Shown piece by piece: positions 1 to 13,599 of a stretch of 64,000 nucleotides of DNA; the first letter of the stretch is position 1; each line of letters begins with the position of its first letter. The stretch spans positions 180,001-244,000 of the forward strand of contig JAODUO010000624.1 of assembly GCA_025642075.2 (NCBI GenBank), given 5' to 3'. The notes below the pieces were generated by a model. The model had not been told where the DNA came from. It ran no database searches and saw nothing but the letters and a program-made list of their open reading frames with translations. Source of the stretch: Ridgeia piscesae (Eukaryota; Annelida; Polychaeta; Sabellida; Siboglinidae). The translations under genes and the position numbers were made by a program.

Positions 1-2700
1 CACCTCATGACTCCGCCATCCCTCATACACCTCCACTACCACCTCATGACTCCGCCATCCCTCCCACACCTCCACTACCACCTCATGACTCCGCCATCCC
101 TCATACACCTCCACTACCACCTCATGACTCCGCCATCCCTCCTACACATTCACTACCACCTCATGACTCCGCCATCCCTCCTACACCTCCACTACCACCT
201 CATGACTCCGCCATCCCTCCCACACCTCCACTACCACCTCATGACTCCGCCATCCCTCATACACCTCCACTACCACCTCATGACTCCGCCATCCCTCCCA
301 CACTTCCACTACCACCTCATGACTCCGCCATCCCTCCTACACCTTCACTACCAACTCATGATGCCGCCATCCCTCCTACACCTCCACTACCACCACATGA
401 CTCCGCCATCCCTCATACACCTCCACTACCACCTCATGACTCCGCCATCCCTCCCACACCTCCACTACCACCTCATGACTCCGCCATCCCTCATACACCT
501 CCACTACCATCTCATGACTCCGCCATCCCTCCTACACATTCACTACCATCTCATGACTCCGCCATCCCTCCTACACCTCCACTACCACCTCATGACTCCG
601 CCATCCCTCATACACCTCCACTACCACCTCATGACTCCGCCATCCCTCCCACACCTCCACTACCACCTCATGACTCCGCCATCCCTCAAAAACCTCCACT
701 ACCACCTCATGACTCCGCCATCCCTCATACACCTCCACTACCACCTCATGACTCCGCCATCCCTCCTACACCTTCACTACCACCTCATGATGCCGCCATC
801 CCTCCTACACATCCACTACCACCTCATGACTCCGCCATCCCTCATACACATCCACTACCACCTCATGACTCCGCCATCCCTCATACACCTCCACTACCAC
901 CTCATGACTCCGCCATCCCTCCCACACCTCCACTACCACCTCATGACTCCGCCATCCCTCATACACCTCCACTACCACCTCATGACTCCGCCATCCCTCC
1001 TACACCTCCACTACCACCTCATGACTCCGCCATCCCTCCCACACCTCCACTACCACCTCATGACTCCGCCATCCCTCATACACCTCCACTACCACCTCAT
1101 GACTCCGCCATCCCTCCTACACATTCACTACCACCTCATGACTCCGCCATCCCTCCTACACCTCCACTACCACCTCATGACTCCGCCATCCCTCCTACAC
1201 ATTCACTACCACCTCATGACTCCGCCATCCCTCCTACACATTCACTACCACCTCATGACTCCGCCATCCCTCCTACACCTTCACTACCACCTCATGACTC
1301 CGCCATCCCTCCTCCTACACCTCCACTACCACCTCATGACTCCGCCATCCCTCCTACACATTCACTACCACCTCATGACTCCGCCATCCCTCCCACACCT
1401 CCACTACCACCTCATGACTCCGCCATCCCTCATACACCTCCACTACCACCTCATGACTCCGCCATCCCTCCCACACCTCCACTACCACCTCATGACTCCG
1501 CCATCCCTCATACACCTCCACTACCACCTCATGACTCCGCCATCCCTCATACACCTCCACTACCACCTCATGACTCCGCCATCCCTCATACACCTCCACT
1601 ACCACCTCATGACTCCGCCATCCCTCCTACACCTTCACTACCACCTCATGATGCCGCCATCCCTCCTACACCTCCACTACCACCTCATGACTCCGCCATC
1701 CCTCATACACCTCCACTACCACCTCATGACTCCGCCATCCCTCCCACACCTCCACTACCACCTCATGACTCCGCCATCCCTCATACACCTCCACTACCAC
1801 CTCATGACTCCGCCATCCCTCCTACACATTCACTACCACCTCATGACTCCGCCATCCCTCCTACACCTCCACTACCTCCTCATGACTCCGCCATCCCTCC
1901 TCCTACACCTCCACTACCACCTCATGACTCCGCCATCCCTCATACACTTCCACTACCACCACATGACTCCGCCATCCCTCCCACACCTCCACTACCACCT
2001 CATGACTCCGCCATCCCTCCTACACCTCCACTACCACCTCATGACTCCGCCATCCCTCCTACACCTCCACTACCACCTCATGACTCCGCCATCATTCATA
2101 ACCTCCACTACCACCTCATGACTCCGCCATCCCTCCTACACCTCCACTACCACCTCATGACTCCGCCATCCCTCCTACACCTCCACTACCACCTCATGAC
2201 TCCGCCATCCCTCATACACCTCCACTACCACCTCATGACTCCGCCATCATTCATAACCTCCACTACCACCTCATGACTCCGCCATCCCTCCTACATCTCC
2301 ACTACCACCTCATGACTCCGCCATCCCTCCTACACCTCCACTACCACTTCATGACTCCGCCATCCCTCATACACCTCCACTACCACCTCATGACTCCGCC
2401 ATCCTTCATAACCTCCACTACCACCTCATGACTCCGCCATCCCTCCTACACATCCACTACCACCTCATGACTCCGCCATCCCTCCTACACCTCCACTACC
2501 ACCTCATGACTCCGCCATCCCTCGTACACCTCCACTACCACCTCATGACTCCGCCATCCCTCATACACCTCCACTACCACCTCATGACTCCGCCATCCCT
2601 CATACACCTCCACTACCACCTCATGACTCCGCCATCCCTCATACACCTCCACTACCACCTCATGACTCCGCCATCACTCATACACCTCCACTACCACACC
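1..2700. repeat. 39-bp minisatellite, about 69 copies, open to the left
   Basis: The unit reads cacctcatgactccgccatc followed by 19 more bases ending in ccactac. Because 39 is divisible by 3 and the unit lacks stops in one frame, a 704-codon frame of 13-residue repeats (MTPPSLIHLHYHL) runs through it; I read that as a by-product, not a protein. Units differ mainly at the 'catacac/cctacac/cccacac' positions, and a few have 3-bp insertions. Single-base slips near 2090, 2250 and 2405 break the frame. The array begins before the window. Confidence 0.95.
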
Positions 2701-2709
2701 TTACCGTAA

Positions 2710-2931
2710 TCATATTTCATCTTCAACTACTACATCATCATCCGAATTTGGCTTCACATCTAAACGAACTTTAACCCGAATGGTAGCGCGTGCTGCTTCA
2801 AAATATTGACCACTCGACACCACTCGACTTTCTGTCGCCACTGTCCACTGGTCAACGATTACCCTTCCGCCAATGTAAACGTACAACCCAGTTAATAAAT
2901 ACTCACGACACTCTAATATGTCCTCTGCCAT
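2710..2931 (-). CDS. Unrecognised 73-codon frame beside the 39-bp array, possible exon
   Basis: An ATG frame starts at 2931 (MAEDILECREYLLTGLYVYI...) and ends at a TGA after the acidic tail DDDVVVEDEI. It has mixed, non-repetitive composition, unlike other short frames nearby. Just past the stop, TACG|GTAAGG on the - strand resembles a splice donor at the array edge, but using it requires reading through the TGA. I recognise no family. It may be a small exon or chance. Confidence 0.22.
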   Translation of the reverse strand: MAEDILECREYLLTGLYVYIGGRVIVDQWTVATESRVVSSGQYFEAARATIRVKVRLDVKPNSDDDVVVEDEI

Positions 2932-3655
2932 TGACGTGTCGTGTGCCCGCCTCCACGTCGTCTGCCGTCACATGATTCCGCGGGAGAGCCCCGTCAATAA
3001 TTAAGTGGTCGAAGAGACGGACACCACAAGTAGATGTGGTCATCTATATACGGCGGCTTTGATCTGAGACGTGTCATCCGCCGTCCGTCGTCGCGAGCGA
3101 ATTCTGCCTTTAAGACATAACAAAGGCGCCCATAATTCTGTTATCTCGCGTCAAGTAAATATTTAATTCGCGAATATGACAAAAACGGTCATGTTTACAC
3201 CCAGGCACCTACAATGCGTGGGCATATGATTTTACCCGCAAGGTCGGGTCCAGAGAGGAGAACGCAAAACATAAAATTTCTACCATCCCCGACTGTCGCC
3301 AAAACGTCTATTGGCACCGGGACGAAATTAACATCGGGTGGACTGAGGCGGAGTTTCAGCACCACTCGACATGGGACCACGTCATAGCGAGCAGGCATGC
3401 GATGGGAATAGTAATTGTGGTAGACTATTCGCGGCGATTTTAATTGTTTAGCTCCCGAACATCCAATTGCATTCCCCCTACACTCGCCAAAACGGGGACA
3501 TATGAAAAACGCCAATGGCCCACCCGTCAAAGGTCGGGAGATGGGCACAATTTGGATTGTGTATGTGTTTGGCGTTCACACCCAGCTGCGTTGATCGAAA
3601 AAAGATCCACCGTGAAAATTTCAAGAACCTACAAACAATTGGCAGACTTGATGAG
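2932..3655. other. No gene seen
   Basis: Unique, CpG-containing sequence between the 39-bp array and the pyrimidine tract. A 117-codon - frame (3548-3195) has no recognisable motif. Confidence 0.5.
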
Positions 3656-4446
<791 letters not shown>

Positions 4447-4469
4447 AAAAATGTAGAATAACACTTTAA

Positions 4470-5104
4470 CCGTGCAATGCTCGTGTTAACGACACGTTCG
4501 AGACCGGGCTACAGATTACAGTTCATCGGCAATTCCAGTAACTGTGAACATGCAGAGTTAGAGGAAACATCACATTGTCGTGGGCAGACACCGCTCGTGA
4601 ATGGAACGGAATCTTCGCGGGGCAAGAACGCCGCAGCGCAAGTGAAATTTCTCACCTAATGAGAAGGCAAAACAGCTCAGCCCGTAGCGTGGTATCAATG
4701 TCGTGTTTTGATTACTGTCCACTATGTCCGAATCAATGACAGACCGAACAATGTTTCGCGTGCAGCGCCATAGGCATTGTCCGTTCGTGGCGCAGGAAAC
4801 AACGGGAGACCTTTCACTGGGCATTATAGCTGTGATCGCGTTCAACGTGGCGCGTTCGTTAGTCAGGGCGACAGAACTGTTGCCACCGGATGTGGCCATT
4901 CTTCCTAGCGCAAGAGACTACGGCAGTATTGACGGACACTCGAGCGTAACCTTTAGCGCATCAACAAGACTGTCAACCAGTTCACCACCATTGATCAGAT
5001 GGGATGTGAACAAAGAACACACTGGACGATCAGTGACTCGGCAATCATTTGTGTAAGTGGAACGATTCGCACTCGCAAGCCATCATTGGTGACTATACGG
5101 CCAC
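4470..5104. other. No gene seen
   Basis: Unique sequence with short overlapping frames on both strands that have no domain signature. Confidence 0.5.
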
Positions 5105-5351
5105 TATCCCGAGCAGAAGAGCGACGATTGCTCGGTTAGAACGTCGGTCTATCAGTCGACGGGACGATGGTCCAATCCCACCTGCTGCCGTTTCGAAACT
5201 TACGCAATTTAGTTCACCCCACATTTGGCTGTGTCTTTCGGAAGAGACACTAAAAGCCGGTGGTCCCTTCTATCTGGTGTCTATGCCAGGGGAAGTAAAA
5301 TATCCCACACAGGGGGTAAATGTGTTACCTGTAACGGACTGACTAATTCTA
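5105..5351 (+). mobile_element. tRNA-derived SINE, family 1, copy A
   Basis: A pol III-like head has an A-box-like ttgctcggttag at 5128 and a B-box ggtccaatccc at 5169. The body (for example aagccggtggtcccttctat) is shared almost base for base with 42437-42682 and, inverted, with 39590-39860. The three copies define the family from this window alone. Confidence 0.8.
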
Positions 5352-8300
5352 GAGAAGGACAACTCTTGAAAACCAATGACAATTATGGTCAGCTAATTGA
5401 CCGATGGTCATTAAACGGACGAAGAAGAAGGTCCCCGACGCATTGCAGCTGAATCAAACTCGTAACTGACATCGCCATACCACCCGTGAGAACAGCCCCG
5501 CGCCCACGAGGATGTCTTAATTAAACCATTGGGTTCTCAATCAGAGAACACGTGTTCGAATTTTTCGCTGCTGTTTTGAACCTCTGGCATGTTCGTTCGT
5601 TCGGCACTGCTTCGGTTAACTCAGTTATACAAGGGCATGCGTGCCTCGCTATCGAGAATGCTCTTTTTCTTCGTCCATCACTCTTTTAGACGGAAACTCC
5701 TGTCGCCTTCACGGACACAACCGTCCTCTGCGGTGCTTTCAGATCGCAATGGCAGGCCACTGATTTTCTTGCAGCAATTGCAACATTGGTTGCGTGTTTC
5801 CCCAAATCTTTCAGCGGATGGTGCATCAAGGGCTTTAAACGTCCGCATATACTTGATATCACAATGTGTTAGAAGTCATCCTGGTTGGGCACCTGTCAAT
5901 ATTGGTTCCAGACATATTCGCTCAAGACCTTGGACAACGCATGCGTGTTACTTTACGCCGTCTGAGAACAGGAGGATCACTGCCCGCGCCTGGGATTACG
6001 CTTAATTTAACAACACGTTATGATATTAGCACGCGAACCCCCGTGAGACACCACAGCGAAACGACATTCTAAAATAAGAGCATGACATTTGGCCGGCGTG
6101 AGAACGCCTATTCACACCGCCAGCGCCACCTGCTGAACGAGACCTAAGATTCGTACCTGTAGGCGCGCGAGTTGCTCTCGCGGACACCTGCTAACTATAG
6201 CCGCGCACATGCCACTTAAATAATATCCCGAAACCCAGAACAAGTCGAGAATAATTTATGGCTCAGTTCTGCTAATTATCAATAAGCGGAAACGTAATTA
6301 AGGCCGCGCAGATGCGACACAGCGCGTCTGTCGCTTACCCGAAATCGAATGCAGCATTTTCACGACATCCCGCGTACTGGTTTTATAGGAATATTTCACC
6401 GACTGGCGTCTTTATGGCCTAGAAACGTCGCGTTAATTATATTCTTTTGTGACACGTCGTGTGCTTATTCGCTGAATGGACGCGTGCGAGGCGACGTGAA
6501 CGCTACAGCGTGGGACCTCACCCATTCTGCGGGATTAATGACGAAATGATTGACTACGTCAGCAAGGCCTACTCTGTCCCGACGAAGTATGGTAGCGTTA
6601 ATGTCTCGCTATTTTCGTTCTGACAGAAAAGCGATAAGAAATACCGAGTTTTCTGACAATCGTTGACACAAGTAAAACCGGCAATTATTCATTTTCATTT
6701 AAACTATTCGATTACAACTATACTTGTTTTCAAATGAATAAAAAGTAAACGGGTAAGTGAAATACTGGTAATTGAGTGAGTAGCATTTGCATTAGTTTGT
6801 GATAACCTGTAGGTATATGTGTTCACTTTCAAATTATCATTGCTATTTTAATTCGTGTCAGTAAATTAATGCAACATCTAACGTGTAACCAATTTAGCGT
6901 GGCGCGATAGCATAGTTGGTAGAACACCGGTCACCCGGTCAAGGAATTCCGTGGTTCAAATTATCTTGTTACTTTTTCGAACCTTGGACAAGTTCGTCCG
7001 CTAGACGTCGCTCCACTTCGTTCGGTCGCGTGACAGGATACCTGGCTATAGACAGTGGTGGTGTAAGAATAATATTCGCGCGTTAATGGAATGCCTCCAA
7101 GATAATTGAAAATGGTGTTCGATTAAACACCTCCGCCTGGGTGTAGAGTGAAAAGCGATCTGGGCATTTCCGAGAATTGGACACGGCGCTTTATAAGATC
7201 TTAGAAGGCGGAGTAAAATAATGAGTCATTCGTTCTCGCACGGACAATATAGGCGCGAACATGTATCCCGGCTGTCATCCACGGGTGCACGCACACGGTT
7301 AATTGATTCGTTTACGATAAGACAAATTGCCATGAGTCCGAATACGACTGTCGCCGAGATGGTACAAGGGCTGAACCAACGGACTGGCGCATCCTTGCAA
7401 GCCGGGCTGTTCGCCGTGCAAACTATACCTGGCAGACCCCCTACAGGAAGTGTTTGATTTAACCAAACTAGCTTATTGACTTCCCCAGTCGTGACTGCCT
7501 CACCCATGAGAACAGTTCAAATTTGATGACGGATAAGCAGTTTCTGGGAGGTTCAGTATAACGAACGACCGTCCACTCAACTGCACGAGCAGCTGAATGG
7601 TTTTGTGTATTCAAACATTTGCTGCTACATCTCAAATGTTACATGTAACACGAGCAGCGTATGGTTGAAATCACCCTAAATTACATCACATGACCGGAGG
7701 TCAACCACATTCCTCGTGAGCGATTTCATTGGCGGAGCGAGCTTAAAATAGGCGCATGAGGATGGCCAGAGGTGATGTCGGGTTGAATGTTGGACTGATA
7801 GTTAGCATCAATAGTTGGAGACCTGTTCATGCGAAGTGACACAAATATAGTGCTGGATACTGTTAAGGGCCGACAAAACCTATTACGTGAATGGCGTCTT
7901 CGTGTAGGCTGATGCACTTGCATCGGAAAATTGACCTTTCCTCGCGTTGTTCATTCTGGAACGGCGGCGGTAAACCAACACAACAGGGCCTGGTTGAAAG
8001 CCGGCAATACATAACCCTAACTCACGCAACGGCATTGCGTCACGCGCCAAACACACCGGCCCATGAGTTGTTATCTCGCTAAACCGGCGGTGTGTGTGGT
8101 GTACTCGAAACCGAAGCTTTTTCGCTCGATCTAAACGCGCGGAATGGGAGCGACTCGTAAGAACCGAGTGTCGAGACGGTTTTGATGCACTGTGGACGTC
8201 ATTGCGAGACTACCGCGCACTTTACGAGCGAGGTTACCCCCGGCTGATGGCACTCGACACGCCCGATCCACTCCGCGCAGTACAACCGGCGCTCAAGCAG

Positions 8301-8663
8301 CATCGATCGGCGTGCATTAACAAATCAAATCCTACAATAGCACCGAAGCAAACCGGCGATAAATGGGCTCCTTTCGACCGGAGCCGACTTCGAACGGAAA
8401 TGTTGCGTGTTATTGCGTCGTCGAGAGAAACGCTGATGACCTTCTCGCATTGTCTGTGCGTCAGTCACATGGCAAATTAACGCGTCGATGTATCAGTGCT
8501 AAAAATAAGACAACGTTTACCGAGTATTACAATCCGCCATCACAAATCACTTTAATTAGTCTATACGTCAACATATTCTTTACTTATGCGGTTAGTTGTG
8601 GTGCATTGCAGTTCGCTACTGGCCTTTAGGACGTATGTTTTACTTTTACTAACGCTTACAGTG
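5352..8663. other. No gene seen apart from the SINE head at 6899
   Basis: Unique sequence. A 128-codon frame at 8094-8480 opens with GTG rather than ATG and matches nothing I know. No splice-linked exon pattern found. Confidence 0.5.
6899..6975 (+). mobile_element. tRNA-like SINE head, separate family
   Basis: The A box tagcatagttgg (6908-6919) and B box ggttcaaa (6953-6960) are spaced 34 bases apart, as in a tRNA. Base pairing of an acceptor stem is poor and there is no plausible anticodon loop, so this is a SINE head or a decayed tRNA rather than a working tRNA gene. The downstream body was not matched elsewhere in the window. Confidence 0.5.
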
Positions 8664-8969
8664 TAAAAAGGTAAATAAAGTAAGTTCTTATAGGTCTATA
8701 TACCGCAGTATCAAGTCCTTAGGATTGTTCAAAGCGGTTTACAATTTATTCCCTGTGAGACTCGACTATCTGAACTTCTGTTGGAAGCATTAAGCTACGC
8801 TCCATTTATTGAACGAAAATTATTCGTATACACATATCCACCGCTGCTTATAGTCAGGCACTCATTCATATGACTGAGTGACAACATAGACAGAACCAAT
8901 GTTTGGATTCGAACCCAGGTTATCTAGCCTGAGAGGTCGATGTTCTAGCCACTACGCTACAGCGCTCCG
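8664..8969 (-). mobile_element. tRNA-derived SINE, family 2, full-length copy
   Basis: On the - strand the head has A box tagcgtagtggctagaaca (8959-8941) and B box gggttcgaatcc (8916-8905). The body ends in a tail whose + strand reads gtaagttcttatag...cagtatcaagtcctt...ggattg...caaagc. That tail recurs at 32612-32815 and, truncated, at 34034-34106. Confidence 0.8.
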
Positions 8970-11149
8970 ATGTACGCTCCTGTAACGCTAGGAAGTGGAT
9001 GATTTTTGTCGTTTGTTCATATGCGGATTCATAGACAAATACCCCACTACTTGCTCTTTCTCGCTCGGCGACAGACGGTGAAAGGGCATTCCTCTGCTAA
9101 ATTATCGAAATCCTCACCCGCGCCGGCCAAATCCTACCCAGCCGCGTACAAATGGATCTGTCACCCAGTAACGGAGAAAACAAAGCTCATGCAAATGTCG
9201 TGATTTAGTCCCCGCTACACTCGTCTTGTACACTTTCGGCGGATTTAGACCGGCCCAGTTCACTGGCAGCCACGGAATGAGTTGATCAAAATTATTCATT
9301 GTCATTAAGGCCCACTTCCACAAAAAGAAACGAGATATGTTAACTGGAACCGGACACGATGCCGCCATTGGCACGATACAATCGATATAGTTACCTGGCC
9401 CTGGAATGTCCTTGTTTATAATTGCCAATGTTGTGCAGAGAAACATCGATAATAAGACGCGGACACTCGACGTGAAGCACTAGGTCGAATTAGAGCGACT
9501 GGACAAAGCTGGAGCACCCGGGGACATAATATGGAGGAGGAACCATATTGTAAGTTGACGATCAGCGCCCTCACGCGGATGGAACCTACAACTTCGTCTC
9601 CGTCGATTGTCTGCGGAAAACTACGGGGTAAATAATCTTACAAGCGACACAGGGACTACCACTAGCGCGGATACATGCTGTAAGTACTTGTGATTGTGTA
9701 GTCAATGTGTTCCCCAAACGAAATTCTGTTTTCGTACATCTACGAGGCACCCCGGCAGAACAGGGATTCTTCCATCACTGACCCATGTCTAATCCCCAGC
9801 AGCTAAGATCATAGACATACATGCGTCCGTGGCAGAGCGTGTTTCTGTTCATTAACTGGTTTTAATCAGGGAGAAAACTCTTCGAACGAGGCATCGTGTC
9901 CAAATCAGTTGTACTACTCAATGTCATGAACAGACGGGTAGGTAAAACAACGATTGACAGGTTCCACCTACGAGAGGGCGCTCGATGTCAATTAAAAATA
10001 GGCGAGGGCCAGAATGACGTATACATGTACTAGCTCTGGTCAAACTAACCCTATCGTGGCTTTTTCCCCGTTTTCCACGTCAACGTTGCCATACGGGATC
10101 CGTGCAGCGATCATCCGGGGCGAGCGTTATTCGAATGCCCCCCCCCCCCAAAAGTGCCGCTTCCCGTGACGTCATGTTTTCTGTAACCTCAACCAGCGGT
10201 CTGTCGCATTCTGGCTAACGAAGAGAAACAGCTATTGCTGTGACGTTACTAGGCGCAAAGTAGCTCGTTCCTGCAGTGGTTTGCACGACTCTCTGTCCCG
10301 CTGTTCCGTAATGTCAACGTTCGACGGTACGTCTTGTCTCGACTCGCGTAAATAATCACCAGTTACAAGACGGATTCAATATTAGCGCTGACTCGTCGAA
10401 GTTGTATTGCGTCATTTCTTTCAGTTTCTTTTTTTAATATTGTACTTTCAAAAAGAAACCTTACGTACATTTCAGTTGTTTAAGAAATTGTAAAAATAGG
10501 GTACGATATAAATAAAGATTACGGCCAGTTCGTTACACTGCACGACACGCAGTCCTTTAGACTGTATACACACTACTAGTCTCGACCATTTTACCACCCT
10601 TGACTTCTCTGGAAACATTCAGCCTGGCACAATTTCTGCGCGAAGACCTATTATTCGTCCACGTCGTTAAAGCCGGGTTCTCATCTGGCCTAAGACCACA
10701 TTTGCATTTTCCACAGGCGGCCATTATCACGTTTCCGGTTTTTTCCTATCAAATTTAAATAGATCTTTTATCGAGAATTTAACAGCATAATTTTATTTAT
10801 CTTCTACTTGTACCGTGCCGTGGATAATTCGTGAAATTGTAATACCTCAGTTTCCCACAAACCACTTTTAAACCTGACACCCCTTCATTCCTGCTAGAAT
10901 CAGACAGTCACCTGTCGTTTTGACATGACCAATTTAAATGACACATGTATCAAGAGGCAGAAAAACACCGACTGTCATCTGTCGTAATTTGACAGTTCTG
11001 ATATCACGCTGCACAAAAACATAATTTCTACTCACTCCACGCTACATAATTATGTCCTCACAGAAATTCAGACAACCTGCATAATGCTATTTCTAAATGG
11101 TACTCTTTGGTAATGACGGACGCCCAACTTATTGTGGTCTTACATCATC
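8970..11149. other. No gene seen
   Basis: Unique sequence with a short poly-C run at 10138-10149 and one CRE-like TGACGTCA at 10167. No credible exon. Confidence 0.5.
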
Positions 11150-11275
11150 TATAGGTCTGGGTGAACTAAAGCAGTGACATTTCTCAACCTTCGAGACGGC
11201 AGCAATACGGCGCCACCCACGCGCTCCCAGTCGACACTCGGACGCTCTAACAACTGCGCTGCTGTGCTCCAGGGA
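11150..11275 (-). mobile_element. Diverged SINE, probably family 1
   Basis: On the - strand, gcgcagttgttagagcgtcc resembles a tRNA A-box region. It is followed by a body segment (tgctgccgtctcgaa ... tttagttcaccc) that matches family 1 at 5188-5220 with gaps. The B box is poor. Confidence 0.4.
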
Positions 11276-11290
11276 GTTCGTGGGATCACA

Positions 11291-11310
11291 GACTTATATG
11301 CATATAAGTC
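11291..11310. repeat. Perfect 20-bp palindrome
   Basis: gacttatatgcatataagtc equals its own reverse complement. It lies between a SINE fragment and the CA repeat. No protein site is assigned. Confidence 0.7.
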
Positions 11311-11578
11311 CGTGGTGGAAACATCCAAAGTCCCTCCGAGTGCAGCGTCAGTATCATTGGCATTCTGGTCGCTGCGTGCCAACATACATCACAGGCCGAT
11401 ACCACCCGACACTACACTGAATGTATGTGTGCACGAGGTACTCTAAAGATCACACGCATGGTGTGAGTTGTACTAACTGGCAGTAGCTCTGTGCACTGTG
11501 TTGGCAAGGAAGCAGACCAACTGGTTAAAGCCTTGTTATCACTTAGCGTAGGTAAACTAAGACATGCATGAACGGACG

Positions 11579-11660
11579 CTGAGAGGCACGCACGCACACA
11601 CGCACGCACGCACGTACGCACACACGCACGCACGCACGCACACACACACACGCACGCACG

Positions 11661-11743
<83 letters not shown>

Positions 11744-11940
11744 AGACACAGACACAGACACACAGACACACATACACGCACACGCACGCACGCACGCAGA
11801 TACCCAGACACGCGCAGGTAACGCGGATATACGCGCACATAAACACACGCAAACACAGGGCCATGCACGTTAACGCATGGAGCACGCTCACATCCAGCAC
11901 GCACGCATATATACACGCACGCACACACGCGCGTACAACT
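11579..11940. repeat. (CA)n core flanked by CACG-type repeats
   Basis: Pure (CA)n at about 11661-11738 is flanked by cacg, cgca and cagaca variants on both sides, about 360 bases of nearly strict purine-pyrimidine alternation. Long C/V frames across it are artefacts. Confidence 0.95.
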
Positions 11941-12646
11941 CGCCAACAACATGATGAAAAGTCACAAGGACAACTTTCCGATAACAACTTGTCCTTGCGT
12001 GTTCCTTTCCCGTAGTCACTCGCGCGTGTGCCTGTACACGATCCCAGAACAAACCAGTATGACGCGTGAAGCCGCACAGATGTAATCACTCGCTGGGCCC
12101 TGCCGCCGAGAAACAACCGAAACACTCACCTTTCCCGGTCGCTAATGCCGTATTTGTTTGTCGTCGACGAGCGTTAGAGACGCGTATGACGACGACGACA
12201 ACCGGGTCTGTCTAGAGACGCCGGCGCGCGTGCCTGTCGCAGACGATCAGTCCTCCTCTAGTATATCAGTACATCCGAGTAGATGCATTAGCGTCCTAAC
12301 AGTAGAAACCATAAAACACTGCGAAGCGAGACTCCGTTTAGATAGTGACGACACTCGACCGTGCTGTATACCCGTCTAAGCAGCCCGGCACTCCATCGAT
12401 ACTGAAACTGCCGGCGATGCTTACGAGCTCGGTGCGGAGCGCGCTACTAATTCAAGCGTTTGCTTAATGACGGCGTGGCTGAAGCGACGTCAGGGCGGGG
12501 CGAGCCTCAACCAGCACAGGAGGTGGTCATTCCACGCGCTTATGGGCCGTCGACGCTGGCGCCATCGGACGGGGATGGGTGGTGCATTCACGGTCCGGTT
12601 TGTAATTGTTTAGGGATCGTGTCAAGGTGACCGTGGCACACGTGCG

Positions 12647-12812
12647 CTCATGCACGCAAGCACTCGTATACAACGCACACGCATACAAGCAAACACACGC
12701 GTACACGCACGCCCTCGTTTACGTAAAATGCACGCGGCGCGCGCACGCACACACACACTAACAAATACACTCATACAATCATACACGCACGAACGCACGC
12801 ACGCACGCACGC
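12647..12812. repeat. Degenerate CACG/CACA repeat
   Basis: This is a second stretch of alternating purine-pyrimidine sequence (gcacgcacgcacgc and acacac blocks), less regular than the one 900 bases to the left. Confidence 0.85.
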
Positions 12813-13228
12813 TCTACTTTTCGTTGAGATGACACACATACGATAGCTCTGTACAGAGACGGTAAACGAAAAAGGAGACATTCTCGCTACAGAGAAACAA
12901 AACATACGGTGATCACATCCATTACGATGGCTGTAAAGTCTTCATCATGGCCTGGATGACTGCAGGGAATACGTATGTTTGGTCTTCGGTAATATGTTTC
13001 TTCGCGGTTTGGTTTCTAGTACAGCGATGCTTTTAGCCGGCTTATCCAATTGATGATCTGTTTGTCTAAACTATATACTTTTTCTTCTATGTGGATAAAA
13101 TGCTTGTCTCCGTTTTGTAAGCATACCTTCTTCTTATTCTTCACAATCATGTGGTTACTTCTGAGCAGAGGAACATCTTACGGGTCACGCATGCGCAGTT
13201 TAAATGCGTTGAAAAACACTACTAATAA

Positions 13229-13357
13229 TGAATGACGACCAAATCGATATCGATATATTGGCCTTAAATCTCATTGAATTACTAACTAATTTTTCTTCAG
13301 TTAGTAATTCAATGAGATTTAAGGCCAATATATCGATATCGATTTGGTCGTCATTCA
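13229..13357. repeat. Perfect 58-bp inverted repeat with 13-base loop
   Basis: Arms 13229-13286 and 13300-13357 are exact reverse complements, separated by taatttttcttca. The outer ends are tgaatgacgaccaaatcg and its complement. Perfect arms imply a recent origin or active conservation. It lies about 300 bases before recognisable LINE coding sequence and could be a fold-back MITE. Confidence 0.9.
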
Positions 13358-13599
13358 AGTGATCCAGTTATACTCTTGAACTCTCCCGTTGTTCCAGGTT
13401 AATTCGTACGTTTAATGTTTCCAGTCACGGCACCTCTGCAAATCGACTAGTGACACATTTCTATAGGCGGGAATGGTGCGCCAGATCAAGCTGAATAGCT
13501 AGCAAAATTACTAACAAATCAAATATCAATAATGCGTTATGGATTTGCCAAAAGTTCTGGCACCACGGAGGGTGTCCAATACATTAACCACCACTCAGT

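Noticed and set aside
7..2121. 704-codon open frame of 13-residue repeats
   Set aside because: The unit is 39 bp, so one frame without stops stays open across the array; no non-repeat domain, signal or splice context.
1..2700. CRISPR-like array (and other arrays in the window)
   Set aside because: Units are contiguous tandem repeats without unique spacers, in a eukaryotic genome.
8094..8480. 128-codon frame
   Set aside because: Starts at GTG, has no recognisable domain, and no splice or promoter context supports it.
12158..12379. 73-codon frame next to the CA repeats
   Set aside because: No ATG at its start and no family resemblance.
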